A DNA stretch of 64,000 nucleotides from Streptomyces sp. A2-16 (GTDB lineage Bacteria > Actinomycetota > Actinomycetes > Streptomycetales > Streptomycetaceae), in contig NZ_CP063808.1 of the NCBI RefSeq assembly GCF_018128905.1, positions 5,270,001-5,334,000 on the forward strand. Reading direction: 5' to 3'. The translations under genes and the position numbers were made by a program. The notes below the pieces were generated by a model. That model saw nothing but the letters and a program-made list of their open reading frames with translations. It ran no database searches and was not told where the DNA came from. Shown here piece by piece: positions 23,524 to 32,272 of the stretch. How positions within the stretch are numbered: position 1 is the stretch's first letter; every line of letters starts with the position of its first letter.

Positions 23524-26181
23524 GTGTCGGCACCAACCCGTAGAAGACGATGGCTCACCCTCTGCGCCATCACCGCAACCGCCGGACTCGTCGCGATTCC
23601 CGCGAGCGCGGCGCCCGGCCCGCACAGCGGCAGCCCCTTCGGGGCCCGCACGCTCGCCCGACTCGCCGCCGAGCGGCAGCAGTCGGTGGGCACGATGAGC
23701 CCCAAGGTGAAAGAGGACGACGGCGACGACGGCAACGAGGCCGACGAGATAGCCGAGGGCGCGGACCAGTACGCGGAGGCCCGCACCTCGCCCGGCATCG
23801 TCGCCCCCGGCGCATACGGCGCCGCGTGGACCAGTCTCAGCAAGCTGCCGCGCACCGGAGGCAGTTGGCGCAACATCACCGATCTGCCGTACGACTCCGA
23901 CGACGCGCGCTACCGCGACATCGACTCCAACTCCAGCGGCGGCTCGGGCCGGGTCACCGGCCGGATGGCCGCGATGGCCGCCGATGACGACGGATACGTG
24001 TACGCGGGCAGCGCGGGCGGCGGCGTGTGGCGCTCCCGCAGCGGCGGCGGGCACTGGCAGCCCATCAGCGACCGGCTCCCCGCGCAGTCCACCGGTGCGC
24101 TCGCACTCGACGGCGGCGGACGGCTGTGGCTGGGCACCGGCGAGGCGACGACCAACGCGGACGCCTACCTCGGCAGCGGCGTCTACCTCCTTTCCGACCC
24201 GCACCACGGCACCTTCTCCACGCGCAGCAGGGTCGGCGGCGACGAACTGGAATCGACCACCATCCACGAGCTGCGCTTCGGCGGCGGCAAGGTGTGGGCG
24301 GCGACCAGCGAGGGCGTGTGGAGCCACTCCACGAAGAAGCTCAGCGGCGCCTGGAAACTGGAGTACGCGCCCAACCCCGACTATCTGCCCGGTGGTCCGA
24401 AGGCCGACGACCCGGACGCCGCGTACAAGAACATCACCAACGACATCGCCATCGACCCGAAGAACCCCTCCAAGGTGGTGCTCGCGGTCGGCTGGCGCAG
24501 CGGTGACGACTACAACGGCTTCTACACCAAGGACTCCAAGGGCGCCTGGACCCGCATCAGCAGCGGCTTCGGCGACCTGCCGACCGACGCGGACGACGTC
24601 GGCAGCGTCACCTTCGCCCGCTCCGCCGACGGCTCCCGCTACTACGCCATCGACCAGTCGCCCGAGCAGCTGAACACCAATCCGGACAGCGGCCTGGAGG
24701 GCATCTACGTCTCCAAGTCGGGCTCTCCCAGCGGCCCCTGGACGAAGATCGCCGACTACCAGGGCCTGGCAGCCGACGGCTCGGCCCTGACCTCACCCGG
24801 CTACATGCCCGGCGTGCAGGCCTGGTACAACCAGTTCCTCACCGTCGACCCGGCCGACCCCGAGCACGTCTACGCGGGCCTGGAGGAGGTCTACGAGAGC
24901 AAGGACGGCGGCACCAGCTGGTCGGCCGTCGGCCCGTACTGGAACTTCGGCTTCTCCTGCTGGAGCATCGACCCGGCCAAGCAGACCGGTGACTGCAACC
25001 CCACCACCCACTCCGACCAGCACGGCGTCGCGATCGGCAGCTACCACGGCAAGAGCTTCGTCTACGTCGGCAACGACGGAGGCGTCTACAAGCGCCCCGT
25101 CGACGGAACCCAGGACTCCTCCGGTCACGCCACCGACTGGACCTCGCTGAACGACGGCACCATCGACACCCTGCAGTACTACTCGGTCGGCATCGGCAAG
25201 GACCTCGCCCACGGCAGCGTCTCCGTCACCGGCGGCCTGCAGGACAACGGCCAGTCGATCCTGCGCAGCAACGACAAGGTGATGGGCTCCAACTTCGGCG
25301 GCGACGGCGGCGACACCCTCACCGACCCCGCCAACGGCTGCAACATCGCCGAGGAGTACGTCTACCTCTCCATCCAGGTGACCCAGAACTGCGCGGTCAA
25401 CGACGGCAGTTGGATCACCGACGCGAGCAAGGCCACGTCGTACAACGTCGCCCCGGCCGACAACGCCACCAGCGAGGCACGCTTCATCGCCCCGCTCGCC
25501 GCCGACGCCAAGAACAGCTCCACCTGGATCGCCGGCGGCCGTCACATCTGGGTGCAGACCCACGGCTACGCCATCCGCAGCGGTGACGAGTGGAAGAGCG
25601 TGTACGACCTCGGCGCCGGCCGCACCGCGACCGCCGTCGCTGCCTCGGGCGGCAAGGTGTACGCGGCATGGTGCGGGCCCTGCAACAACCAGGGCTTCGC
25701 CCGCGGCATCTCCGTCGGCAACGCGGACGGCACCGGCTGGCACGACATCGCCCTGCCGGCCAGCGGCGCGAACGGGACCGTGCCCAACCGCTACCTCAGC
25801 GGCTTCGCCATCGACCCGAAGAACGCCGACCACGTCTTCCTCACGGTCAACGGCTTCTCCCGGCAGTGGACCGAGGGACCGGGCGCCGGCGTCGGCCATG
25901 TCTTCGAGTCCACGAACGGCGGCACCACCTGGAAGGACATCTCCAAGAACTTCCCCGACGTGCCGGCCGACTCCGCGGTCGTCACACCGAACGGCGGCCT
26001 CGCCGTCGCCACCGACCTCGGCGTCGTCTATCGGGCGCCCGGCCGCACCAGCTGGCAGCGCGTCGGCTCCCTCCCGGCCGTCGCCGTGCTCCAGCTGAAG
26101 CTGAGCCCCGACGGCAGCACCCTGTACGCGGCCACCCACGGACGCGGCATCTACACCATCAAGGTGCGGGACTGCGACTGA
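23524..26181 (+). CDS. Large secreted beta-propeller protein, sialidase/BNR-like
   Basis: Protein of 885 residues. The GTG at 23524 begins VSAPTRRRRWLTLCAITATAGLVAIPASA, a complete signal peptide. The mature protein has many Asp-box-like repeats (YESKDGGTSWSAVG, FESTNGGTTWKDIS, GVWRSRSGGGHWQPIS), the signature of multi-bladed propellers such as sialidases and xyloglucanases (VPS10/BNR). An acidic stretch (KEDDGDDGNEADE) follows the signal peptide. The catalytic Arg triad of true sialidases could not be recognised, so an enzymatic role is unproven; polysaccharide or protein binding outside the cell is likely. Confidence 0.8.
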   Translation: MSAPTRRRRWLTLCAITATAGLVAIPASAAPGPHSGSPFGARTLARLAAERQQSVGTMSPKVKEDDGDDGNEADEIAEGADQYAEARTSPGIVAPGAYGAAWTSLSKLPRTGGSWRNITDLPYDSDDARYRDIDSNSSGGSGRVTGRMAAMAADDDGYVYAGSAGGGVWRSRSGGGHWQPISDRLPAQSTGALALDGGGRLWLGTGEATTNADAYLGSGVYLLSDPHHGTFSTRSRVGGDELESTTIHELRFGGGKVWAATSEGVWSHSTKKLSGAWKLEYAPNPDYLPGGPKADDPDAAYKNITNDIAIDPKNPSKVVLAVGWRSGDDYNGFYTKDSKGAWTRISSGFGDLPTDADDVGSVTFARSADGSRYYAIDQSPEQLNTNPDSGLEGIYVSKSGSPSGPWTKIADYQGLAADGSALTSPGYMPGVQAWYNQFLTVDPADPEHVYAGLEEVYESKDGGTSWSAVGPYWNFGFSCWSIDPAKQTGDCNPTTHSDQHGVAIGSYHGKSFVYVGNDGGVYKRPVDGTQDSSGHATDWTSLNDGTIDTLQYYSVGIGKDLAHGSVSVTGGLQDNGQSILRSNDKVMGSNFGGDGGDTLTDPANGCNIAEEYVYLSIQVTQNCAVNDGSWITDASKATSYNVAPADNATSEARFIAPLAADAKNSSTWIAGGRHIWVQTHGYAIRSGDEWKSVYDLGAGRTATAVAASGGKVYAAWCGPCNNQGFARGISVGNADGTGWHDIALPASGANGTVPNRYLSGFAIDPKNADHVFLTVNGFSRQWTEGPGAGVGHVFESTNGGTTWKDISKNFPDVPADSAVVTPNGGLAVATDLGVVYRAPGRTSWQRVGSLPAVAVLQLKLSPDGSTLYAATHGRGIYTIKVRDCD

Positions 26182-26205
26182 GACGGCACCCACGTCGCAC
26201 TGAAA

Positions 26206-26234
26206 GGGGTGATCCCGGTTTCCGGGGTCACCCC
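26206..26234. terminator. Terminator after the propeller gene
   Basis: GGGGTGATCCCGG and CCGGGGTCACCCC form a 13-bp stem with one mismatch and a TTT loop. The stem overlaps the end of the convergent lipoprotein gene by a few bases. Confidence 0.75.
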
Positions 26235-26767
26235 GCCGTCGTATGCGGCACCAAGTTCACCTGCAGCGTGAAGGCAGCACGGCCCACGCCCGCCAGGTCC
26301 GGCTCCTTCGCCAGGACGGTGATGTCGGCGGCACCACCCCTGGTGCCCGCGCACCGCAGCGAGGCCCTCGCGGTGCCGTCCGCACCCACCTGCCATCCGG
26401 ACGGCACGACGAAGGCCGGCGCGGAACTGCGTACGGCGGTCCAACGCCTGCCGTCCGTGCGGGGGCGCAGGACGAGCGACACCACGGTCCCGGGCCGCAC
26501 ACACATCCGCTGCCGGACCGGATCATCGGGTGACACGGTGAGCTCGACCTGCCCGGTGGCACAGCTCTCCGAGGAGGAGGGCGTGGAGGCCGATCCGGAC
26601 CGACTCGGGCCGGTCGGGCTCACGTGCGACGCACCAGGCGTGGAGAAGGTCGGCGCACCGGTGGTCGGGGTGCCGGAACCGCCCTCGGACGGTCCTCCCG
26701 ACGACCCTCCGCACGCCACCAGGACCACCACCCCTACCGTCACCCACCCACCGGCCCACCATCGCAT
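26228..26767 (-). CDS. Putative lipoprotein
   Basis: Protein of 179 residues. The ATG at 26767 follows GGGAGGTG and opens a lipoprotein signal peptide, MRWWAGGWVTVGVVVLVAC, with lipobox LVAC. A Ser/Thr/Pro/Gly-rich linker follows, then a single beta-rich domain (GQVELTVSPDDPVRQRMCVRPGTVVSLVLRP). It should be diacylated and anchored on the outer face of the membrane. The domain is not recognised. Convergent with the propeller gene. Confidence 0.75.
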   Translation of the reverse strand: MRWWAGGWVTVGVVVLVACGGSSGGPSEGGSGTPTTGAPTFSTPGASHVSPTGPSRSGSASTPSSSESCATGQVELTVSPDDPVRQRMCVRPGTVVSLVLRPRTDGRRWTAVRSSAPAFVVPSGWQVGADGTARASLRCAGTRGGAADITVLAKEPDLAGVGRAAFTLQVNLVPHTTAG

Positions 26768-27017
26768 CCGCGCACCTCCCGGCCCGGCTCCCACGCACAC
26801 CAGCATGCCCCACGGCGCCCGCCGGGCGAAGGTGGACGCGTGCCGTCCGTGGCACCGGCTTCTGCCGGTCGGGCACTGGGCGTGCCCCCGCTGCGCAGAC
26901 CGTCCGTCGGCCCCTGGCCGCACACCCGCCGCCCCGCCGCCCCGCCTACCCTCGGTCTCGTCTCCCCCGGCCTCGCGGCCCCGCCTCCCCCAACCCCGCC
27001 GACCCGATCCCCGGACG

Positions 27018-27896
27018 TCAGTTCCGTCGCCCCACCGCCTCCAGTACGGCCTTCAGCTGCCGCAGCGGCTCCGGACCGGCGATGCGCAGGACGACCGTGT
27101 CCGCGCCGGCCGTCGCGAGCTCTTGGATGTGCCCGGCGGCCTGCGAGGCCGGGCCCGAGACGGTGAACACCTCGTGGGGCGGGCGGCCGAGCCAGGCGCC
27201 GTGACCCTCGATGTGCGGGTGCAGGGCCCGGGCGACCTCGTCGGGGTCGTCACCGACGCAGGCGAAGGCGAAGACCATCAGGGCGTGGTCGGACGCGGCA
27301 CCACCCTTGCCGATCAGCGCACGGGCGTTCTCCAGGTCGCGCGGGCCGTGTCCCTCCGTGATCACGGTGCCGTCCGCGACCCGTCCGGACAGTTCCAGGG
27401 AACGAGGGCGCACCACGCCCGCGACGACCGGCGGGACCTCGGCCGGGGGATGCGTCAACTCGACACCGTCCAGGCGGATTTCACGGCCGTCCAGCTCCAC
27501 CCGTTCTCCGCGCAGCAGCGCGCGTACGGACGTGATCGTCTCCTCCAGCAGGGCCAGCGGAGATCGGGCCGCGGCGCCCACCTGGGCCATCCACTCCTGC
27601 ACACCGTGCCCGATCCCGGCCACCAGACGGCCTGGGAACACCCGTGCCAGCGTGGCCAGTTCCATCGCCAGGAGCGCCGGGCTGCGCAGCGGGGCGGGGG
27701 CGATGCCGATGCCGACCCTGACGCGTTCCGTGGCTCCGAGGGCGACGGCCGCCGCAGACACCCCGCCGTTCCAGCCGAGGTCCTCCACCACCCACAGGTC
27801 GTCCACGCCGAGCGCCTCGGCCTGCCGCGCGAACCCGGGCAGTTGCTCAGGGGCCCAGTCGCGGTCGTACATCACACCGATCCGTACGTTCGTCAT
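27018..27896 (-). CDS. LLM-class flavin-dependent oxidoreductase
   Basis: Protein of 292 residues, bacterial-luciferase-like TIM barrel: MTNVRIGVMYDRDWAPEQLPGFARQAEALGVDDLWVVEDLGWNGGV, RVRVGIGIAPAPLRSPALLAMELATLARVFPGRLVAGIGHGV, and a C-terminal AGADTVVLRIAGPEPLRQL. Such F420- or FMN-dependent enzymes are common in actinobacteria; the group resembles F420-dependent 5,10-methylene-tetrahydromethanopterin reductase relatives. Cofactor and substrate are not determinable. Monocistronic; start ATG 27896. Confidence 0.85.
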   Translation of the reverse strand: MTNVRIGVMYDRDWAPEQLPGFARQAEALGVDDLWVVEDLGWNGGVSAAAVALGATERVRVGIGIAPAPLRSPALLAMELATLARVFPGRLVAGIGHGVQEWMAQVGAAARSPLALLEETITSVRALLRGERVELDGREIRLDGVELTHPPAEVPPVVAGVVRPRSLELSGRVADGTVITEGHGPRDLENARALIGKGGAASDHALMVFAFACVGDDPDEVARALHPHIEGHGAWLGRPPHEVFTVSGPASQAAGHIQELATAGADTVVLRIAGPEPLRQLKAVLEAVGRRN

Positions 27897-28208
27897 ACGC
27901 CGGAACCTATGCGGCGGTGACAATTCGATCAACGGTGTGTCCTGGCGGGCACGGGAGTTCGGCCACTTCGGCAGGCCCCCGCTCGGTTCAGGTCGGAGAT
28001 GTCGAGCACGAGGCGGTAGTGGACGTCGTGGTGGCGCGGACGGTCGAGGGCCGCGTTCACGCGCGCCGAGGGAAGCACTTCGTCGTCGGCTGTCCCGTCC
28101 ATGGCGACCACGCGCTGCACGGCGGGACCCTGTCCGGGCGAGGACACGCATGTGCCCCGCCCGGACCGCGTTCGAGCAAGCCGGCCGGCTCGGCTACGGC
28201 CGTACGGC
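27897..28208. other. Intergenic region with a possible gene remnant
   Basis: No complete gene is supported. On the minus strand around 27985-28110 a frame reads VVAMDGTADDEVLPSARVN then ALDRPRHHDVHYRLVLDI, which looks protein-like, but the residues before it are Arg-rich shadow and there is no start with a ribosome binding site. It may be a decayed gene end. The first 30 bases are the promoter side of the LLM gene. Confidence 0.3.
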
Positions 28209-28451
28209 TCAGCCCCCGCTCTTGCGTCGGAACGAACGCTGGCTCGAGGCCGGGCCGTGCGCCCCGCGGATCTTCGACCCATTGGCGTTGGCGGCAAGAT
28301 CGGCCGCGTCAGCCTGTGCACCGCGCTTGCGTTCCAGGGCCTCGCGGAACTTGCGCTTGAGGTCGTAGTTGCCGTCGCTGTCGGGCGCGAGCGCGGACGT
28401 CTCGGGCGCAGCCGGCTCCGAACCTTCCGGGGACGCAGCTTCTGCGGTCAT
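28209..28451 (-). CDS. DUF5302-like small protein
   Basis: Protein of 80 residues, hydrophilic: an acidic Ala/Pro/Ser N-terminus (EGSEPAAPETSALAPDSDG), then NYDLKRKFREALERKRG and a basic tail. This is the pattern of DUF5302, small actinobacterial proteins of unknown function. The ATG at 28451 follows AGGAGGTC. No membrane segment. Confidence 0.75.
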   Translation of the reverse strand: MTAEAASPEGSEPAAPETSALAPDSDGNYDLKRKFREALERKRGAQADAADLAANANGSKIRGAHGPASSQRSFRRKSGG

Positions 28452-28646
28452 CGTGACCTCCTGGGTTCGGGCAATGGGAAGCCCAGCTTGTCATGCCGGG
28501 CACGGTACCGGCGCCGATTACCGTCTGTGCATCCCGCACTGCGGGCGGCTGCTCCGTGCAGGCCGTGCGGACCGTGCGGGGCAAAACCGTTCGACACGCT
28601 TCGAGATCCTGGCAGGATGTGGGCATGACGACGAACCGAAAGGTCC

Positions 28647-29018
28647 ATGCCGCGTAGACGGCCAGGACGCGTCCGGGCCGGTGCTCCCGGCTGCCGGACA
28701 TCGAAAGCGACGCCGGTCATCGACGGCTTGTCCGCGCGTGCGCTGTCCGAGATCGTCCGCCTCGAACGCACTCGCAACTATCTGGGGCCAGGAGACGTCG
28801 GCACGGCTCTGCGTCTGTGGAGGGAGTACGTCCACCTCCCCGAGCGTCGGCTGTGGCTCGACTTCGAGCAGGGCGACACGCACTGGGACTGCTGCGGCGA
28901 CCCCTTCGAGGCCCGCGCTCTCCTCGATGCCGCGATACAGGCCATGTCACCGGGGAACGCCCGCGAACTCCGTCGGAAAGTCAGCCGCCTGGACGCCTTC
29001 GTCGACCATCAAGGGTGA
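28647..29018 (+). CDS. Hypothetical protein
   Basis: Protein of up to 123 residues. The part from VIDGLSARALSEIVRLERTR is helix-rich and ends with RELRRKVSRLDAFVDHQG; it contains WLDFEQGDTHWDCCGDPFEARALL. The first 24 residues are Arg-rich and may not be translated, but no better start was found. No signal peptide, membrane segment or known domain. It lies 28 bp upstream of a GNAT gene on the same strand and may be cotranscribed. Confidence 0.6.
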   Translation: MPRRRPGRVRAGAPGCRTSKATPVIDGLSARALSEIVRLERTRNYLGPGDVGTALRLWREYVHLPERRLWLDFEQGDTHWDCCGDPFEARALLDAAIQAMSPGNARELRRKVSRLDAFVDHQG

Positions 29019-29046
29019 GGTCAGCGGCGCACGGTAGTTTGCCGCC

Positions 29047-29592
29047 ATGACCGAACTGGGGAGCTTCGCCTGGCCACTTGCCCCGATCAGGACGGAGCGG
29101 CTCGTGCTGCGCGAGTCCGAGGCCGGCGACCGTGACGCGTTCATCGAGTTGTTCGCCTCACCGGAGGTGCACACCTACCTGGGCGGACCTCGACCGCGTG
29201 CCGAGCTCGAGAGGGCGGTGCCGGAGACACCAGGGCGGCGCCCCGGCTTCTTCGTGGTCGAGCTCGACGGGGCGATGATCGGCATCGTCGAGCTCAAGGG
29301 GCGTGACGCCGAGCGTCGCGGTCATGTGCGTCCGGATGCCGGTGAGGCCGAACTCGGCTACCTGTTCCTGCCGCAGGCGTGGGGACGCGGATACGCCGCC
29401 GAGGCGTGCGCGGCAGCGCTCGAATGGTTCGCCGACGCCCTTCCCGGAGTGCCCGTGGTGCTGTGCACACAGACGGCCAACGCCCCGTCGATGCGCCTCG
29501 CGGCAAAGCTGGGGTTCACCGAGGTGTGCCGGTTCGAGCAGTGGGATGCCGAGCAGTGGATGGGTGAGTGGTCGCCGGTCGCACCGCGTTAG
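29047..29592 (+). CDS. GNAT acetyltransferase, RimJ/RimL type
   Basis: Protein of 181 residues of the Acetyltransf_3 group: IRTERLVLRESEAGDRDAFIELFASPEV, the acetyl-CoA-binding GYLFLPQAWGRGYAAEACAAAL with the Q-x-x-G-x-G/A loop, and NAPSMRLAAKLGFTEVCRFEQWD. Such enzymes acetylate N-termini of ribosomal proteins or small amines. The ATG at 29047 lies 26 bp after the previous stop. Substrate unknown. Confidence 0.88.
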   Translation: MTELGSFAWPLAPIRTERLVLRESEAGDRDAFIELFASPEVHTYLGGPRPRAELERAVPETPGRRPGFFVVELDGAMIGIVELKGRDAERRGHVRPDAGEAELGYLFLPQAWGRGYAAEACAAALEWFADALPGVPVVLCTQTANAPSMRLAAKLGFTEVCRFEQWDAEQWMGEWSPVAPR

Positions 29593-29625
29593 TGAACTCG
29601 GACGAACGCGCGGGGAGGCGACCGC

Positions 29626-30222
29626 TCAGCCCTCCTTCACCACCGCCGCGTCCAGGAGGGGGCCGAGTTCGCGGGCCACGGTCGACAGCGGGCGGGTGTC
29701 GCGCTCCGCGCGGGCCATGAGGATCGCCCCTTCCAGCGCGCTGACCATGAGGGTGGCCAGCGCACCGGCTCGTTCCGCGGGCACGCCCATGTCCGCCAGC
29801 GCCCCGGCCACCGGACCCGTCCAGCCGGCGAAGGCCTCCGCCGCGGCCACGCGCGTGGACGCCGTCGACTCCGCCCAGTCCACCGTGGCGGCCGCGACGG
29901 GACAGCCACCGGCGAACCCGGCCTGCTCGTACTCGTCGGTCCACTGGCGCACCATCTGGGCGAACAACCCGCTCGGCGTCGGTTCGGGCAGGGCGGCCAG
30001 GAAACGGGCGACCCGGTTTCCCGCGTAGCGGCCCGCCCACGCCACCGCCTCGTTGACCAGTTGCTCCTTGCCGCCGGGAAAGTAGTGCTGGAGCGAACCG
30101 CGCGGCGCCCCGGCATGGGCGGCGACCTCGCGCATGCCGGTGGCGGCGACCCCGTCGCGCCGGATCAGCTGAGCGGCGCTGAAGACCATCCGCTCCCGCG
30201 CTCCCCTCTCGGACACCGCCAT
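29626..30222 (-). CDS. TetR-family repressor
   Basis: Protein of 198 residues. N-terminal HTH: RERMVFSAAQLIRRDGVAATGMREVAAHAGAPRGSLQHYFPGGKEQLVNEAV, the form typical of TetR proteins of the YxaF/LmrA type, and a C-terminal helical ligand domain with GGCPVAAATVD. The ATG at 30222 follows GGAGGTC. Divergent from a hydroxyisobutyrate dehydrogenase-like gene; two near-identical palindromes lie between and are probably its binding sites. Confidence 0.92.
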   Translation of the reverse strand: MAVSERGARERMVFSAAQLIRRDGVAATGMREVAAHAGAPRGSLQHYFPGGKEQLVNEAVAWAGRYAGNRVARFLAALPEPTPSGLFAQMVRQWTDEYEQAGFAGGCPVAAATVDWAESTASTRVAAAEAFAGWTGPVAGALADMGVPAERAGALATLMVSALEGAILMARAERDTRPLSTVARELGPLLDAAVVKEG

Positions 30223-30258
30223 CGCCGACCTCCACGTCAGGTGTATGCGGGGCACACT

Positions 30259-30304
30259 CTATGACCGCCGTCATAGTCGCGTTTACTATGACCGCTGTCA
30301 TAGT
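30259..30304. promoter_or_regulatory. Twin palindromic operators for the TetR repressor
   Basis: CTATGACCGCCGTCATAG at 30259-30276 and ACTATGACCGCTGTCATAGT at 30285-30304 are palindromes with identical CTATGAC/GTCATAG arms and 4-bp centres. Their centres are 27 bp apart. They occupy the whole space between the TetR gene and the reductase gene, so binding would block both promoters. Confidence 0.8.
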
Positions 30305-30328
30305 GGGCGGCAACGGCTCGGCCTCGGC

Positions 30329-31234
30329 ATGAGCCGGAAACGGCGGTGCCTTGTGTACGTGGGATTTATCGGACTGGGAACCATGGGGCAGCCCATGGCC
30401 CTCCGCCTCGCCCGGGCCGGCACACCTCTCGCCGTGTGGAACCGCACCCCTGACCGGTGCGAACCCCTGCGCGCCGCCGGAGCCGAGGTCGCCGCGAGCC
30501 CGGCCGAGGTCTTCGAGCGGGCCGGGACCGTGTTCCTCATGCTCGTCGACGAGGCCGCCGTGGACGCCGTGCTGGAACGCGGCACCCCGCGCTTCACCGG
30601 CCTCGTCGCCGGACGGACCGTCGTCCACATGGGCACGACCTCGGCCGAGTACTCGGCCGGTCTGCAGGATGCCGTCCGGGCGGCCGGCGGTCGGTACGTC
30701 GAGGCTCCCGTCTCCGGTTCCCGCATCCCCGCCGAGCAGGGCGAACTGGTGGGGATGACCGCCGGTGACCCAGAGGCCGTCGCGGCGTTACGGCCCCTGC
30801 TGGCCCCCATGTGCCGGGAGACGTTCGACTGCGGGGCGGTCCCCGGCGCGCTGCTGATGAAGTTCTCGGTGAACCTCTTCCTGATCACCCTCGTCACCGG
30901 GCTCACCGAGGCGTTCCATTTCGCCGACCGGTACGGACTCGACCGACGCCTGCTCCGGGAGGTCCTGGACGCGGGCCCGATGGCCAGTGCCGTCTCAAGG
31001 GTGAAGGGAGCCAAGCTGCTGGCCCGAGACTTCACCGTGCAGGCGACCGCCACCAACGTCCTGGAGAACAACCGTCTGATCGCCGAGGCCGCCCGCAAGG
31101 CCGACCTGGCCTCCCCGCTCCTCGACGCCTGCCACGCCCTGTACGGCGAGGCCGTCGAGCAGGGCCACGGCGACGAGGACATGGTGGCCGTGCTGCACGC
31201 CCTGGAGAGCCGGACGTACGGATGTGCGCCCTAG
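30329..31234 (+). CDS. 3-hydroxyisobutyrate dehydrogenase-like NAD(P) oxidoreductase
   Basis: Protein of 301 residues of the beta-hydroxyacid dehydrogenase/imine reductase family: the dinucleotide motif VGFIGLGTMGQPMALRLARAG, substrate motif YVEAPVSGSRIPAEQGELVGMTAG, and catalytic Lys region LLMKFSVNLFLI. The start may be ATG 30329 or GTG 30353, the latter directly before VGFIGLG. The codon at 30788-30790 is TTA (AALRPLL), implying bldA control. Controlled very likely by the divergent TetR protein. Substrate unknown; imine reduction or 3-hydroxyacid oxidation are both possible. Confidence 0.88.
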   Translation: MSRKRRCLVYVGFIGLGTMGQPMALRLARAGTPLAVWNRTPDRCEPLRAAGAEVAASPAEVFERAGTVFLMLVDEAAVDAVLERGTPRFTGLVAGRTVVHMGTTSAEYSAGLQDAVRAAGGRYVEAPVSGSRIPAEQGELVGMTAGDPEAVAALRPLLAPMCRETFDCGAVPGALLMKFSVNLFLITLVTGLTEAFHFADRYGLDRRLLREVLDAGPMASAVSRVKGAKLLARDFTVQATATNVLENNRLIAEAARKADLASPLLDACHALYGEAVEQGHGDEDMVAVLHALESRTYGCAP

Positions 31235-31552
31235 GCGGGACGCCGACCACGGGGGCGGCCCTCGCCGGTGCCGGGTCCCGTGCGGTCGAGGCCGCGCGTC
31301 GTGAGCGGACCGCACTCACCGACCGCGCCGAACGCCGACACGGCCGCTCCGAACGCCGACACGGCCGCGCGGCCAGAGGCTCGGCCCCGAGCCACGTGAG
31401 CCCCGCACGCCGGGCCCCCTCCCGGACAGCACCCCGGCGCATTCGGGCGACTCGAAGACCGTGATGTGGGAACCGGGAAGGCAGGTCCCGACACACGAGA
31501 GAGGGCCCCGGGAGCACGAGGGCCCGGCTCGCTCACCGGAGGAGAGGCGACG
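31235..31552. other. Intergenic region with a 20-bp direct repeat
   Basis: No gene is seen. A 20-bp unit starting CCGAACGCCGACACGG is present twice in tandem (31328-31347 and 31349-31368, period 21). The last 25 bases contain GGAGGAGAGG, the ribosome binding site of the SRPBCC gene. Confidence 0.6.
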
Positions 31553-32173
31553 ATGGCGCGCGAACACGACTCGCAGCAGGCCGTGCCGAACACGCCGGGG
31601 ATGCGCCCCGACGGCGACGGCGTCACGCGCCGCAGGCCGCTGCGCGGGCAGCACATCGAGGAGACGGTCGAGATCGCGGTGCCGGTGCGGACGGCGTACA
31701 ACCAGTGGACCCAGTTCAAGACCTTCCCCCGGTTCTCGAGTGTGGTGCACGGCGTCGAACAGGTCAGACCCACCGTCACCGACTGGACCATCGGCTACGG
31801 ACCCCTGCGCCGCCGCTTCGCGGTGGAGATCGTGGAGCAGGACCCCGACGCCTACCTGGCCTGGCGCGGTCTGGAGCAGCGCCCCTCGCACCAGGGCGAG
31901 GTGGAGTTCAGGCCGACGGAGTCGGGCGGCACGGCCCTCACCGTGCGGATGCTGCTGGAGCCGCGCGGAGCCACGAGACGGCTCACCGGCTCCTCCCGGG
32001 TCGCGCAGGTGACGGCCCGGATGGTGCGCCGCGAGCTCGAGAACTTCAAGCGGTTCATCGAGGGGATGGGGCAGGAGGGCGGGGCCTGGCGCGGCACCAT
32101 CCGCAACGGCCGAGTCCAGCACGACCACCCGGAACCGCCGAGGAGCCGTGTGGCCCAGTGGCCCGTCGGCTGA
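31553..32173 (+). CDS. SRPBCC-family (cyclase/dehydrase-like) protein
   Basis: Protein of 206 residues with the ligand-binding START-like fold: HIEETVEIAVPVRTAYNQWTQFKTFPRFSSVVHGVEQVRPT, YLAWRGLEQRPSHQGEVEFRPTESGGTALTV, and a C-terminal helix ELENFKRFIEGMG. It belongs to the polyketide cyclase/dehydrase group often found with stress and membrane functions. The ATG at 31553 follows GGAGGAGAGG. It lies 99 bp upstream of the molybdopterin oxidoreductase gene on the same strand and may be cotranscribed. Ligand unknown. Confidence 0.82.
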   Translation: MAREHDSQQAVPNTPGMRPDGDGVTRRRPLRGQHIEETVEIAVPVRTAYNQWTQFKTFPRFSSVVHGVEQVRPTVTDWTIGYGPLRRRFAVEIVEQDPDAYLAWRGLEQRPSHQGEVEFRPTESGGTALTVRMLLEPRGATRRLTGSSRVAQVTARMVRRELENFKRFIEGMGQEGGAWRGTIRNGRVQHDHPEPPRSRVAQWPVG

Positions 32174-32272
32174 CCCGCGTACCGCACGCGGCGGCGAACC
32201 GGCGCGCCGCAGGTCGCGGCACGAGGCCAGGCAAAGGCTCGGCACGAGGCTCGGCAAGAGAAAGGCGATGCG

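Noticed and set aside
26228..26923. Longer lipoprotein from an ATG at 26923
   Set aside because: It would bury the lipobox signal peptide 52 residues inside; ATG 26767 has a good ribosome binding site and starts the signal peptide.
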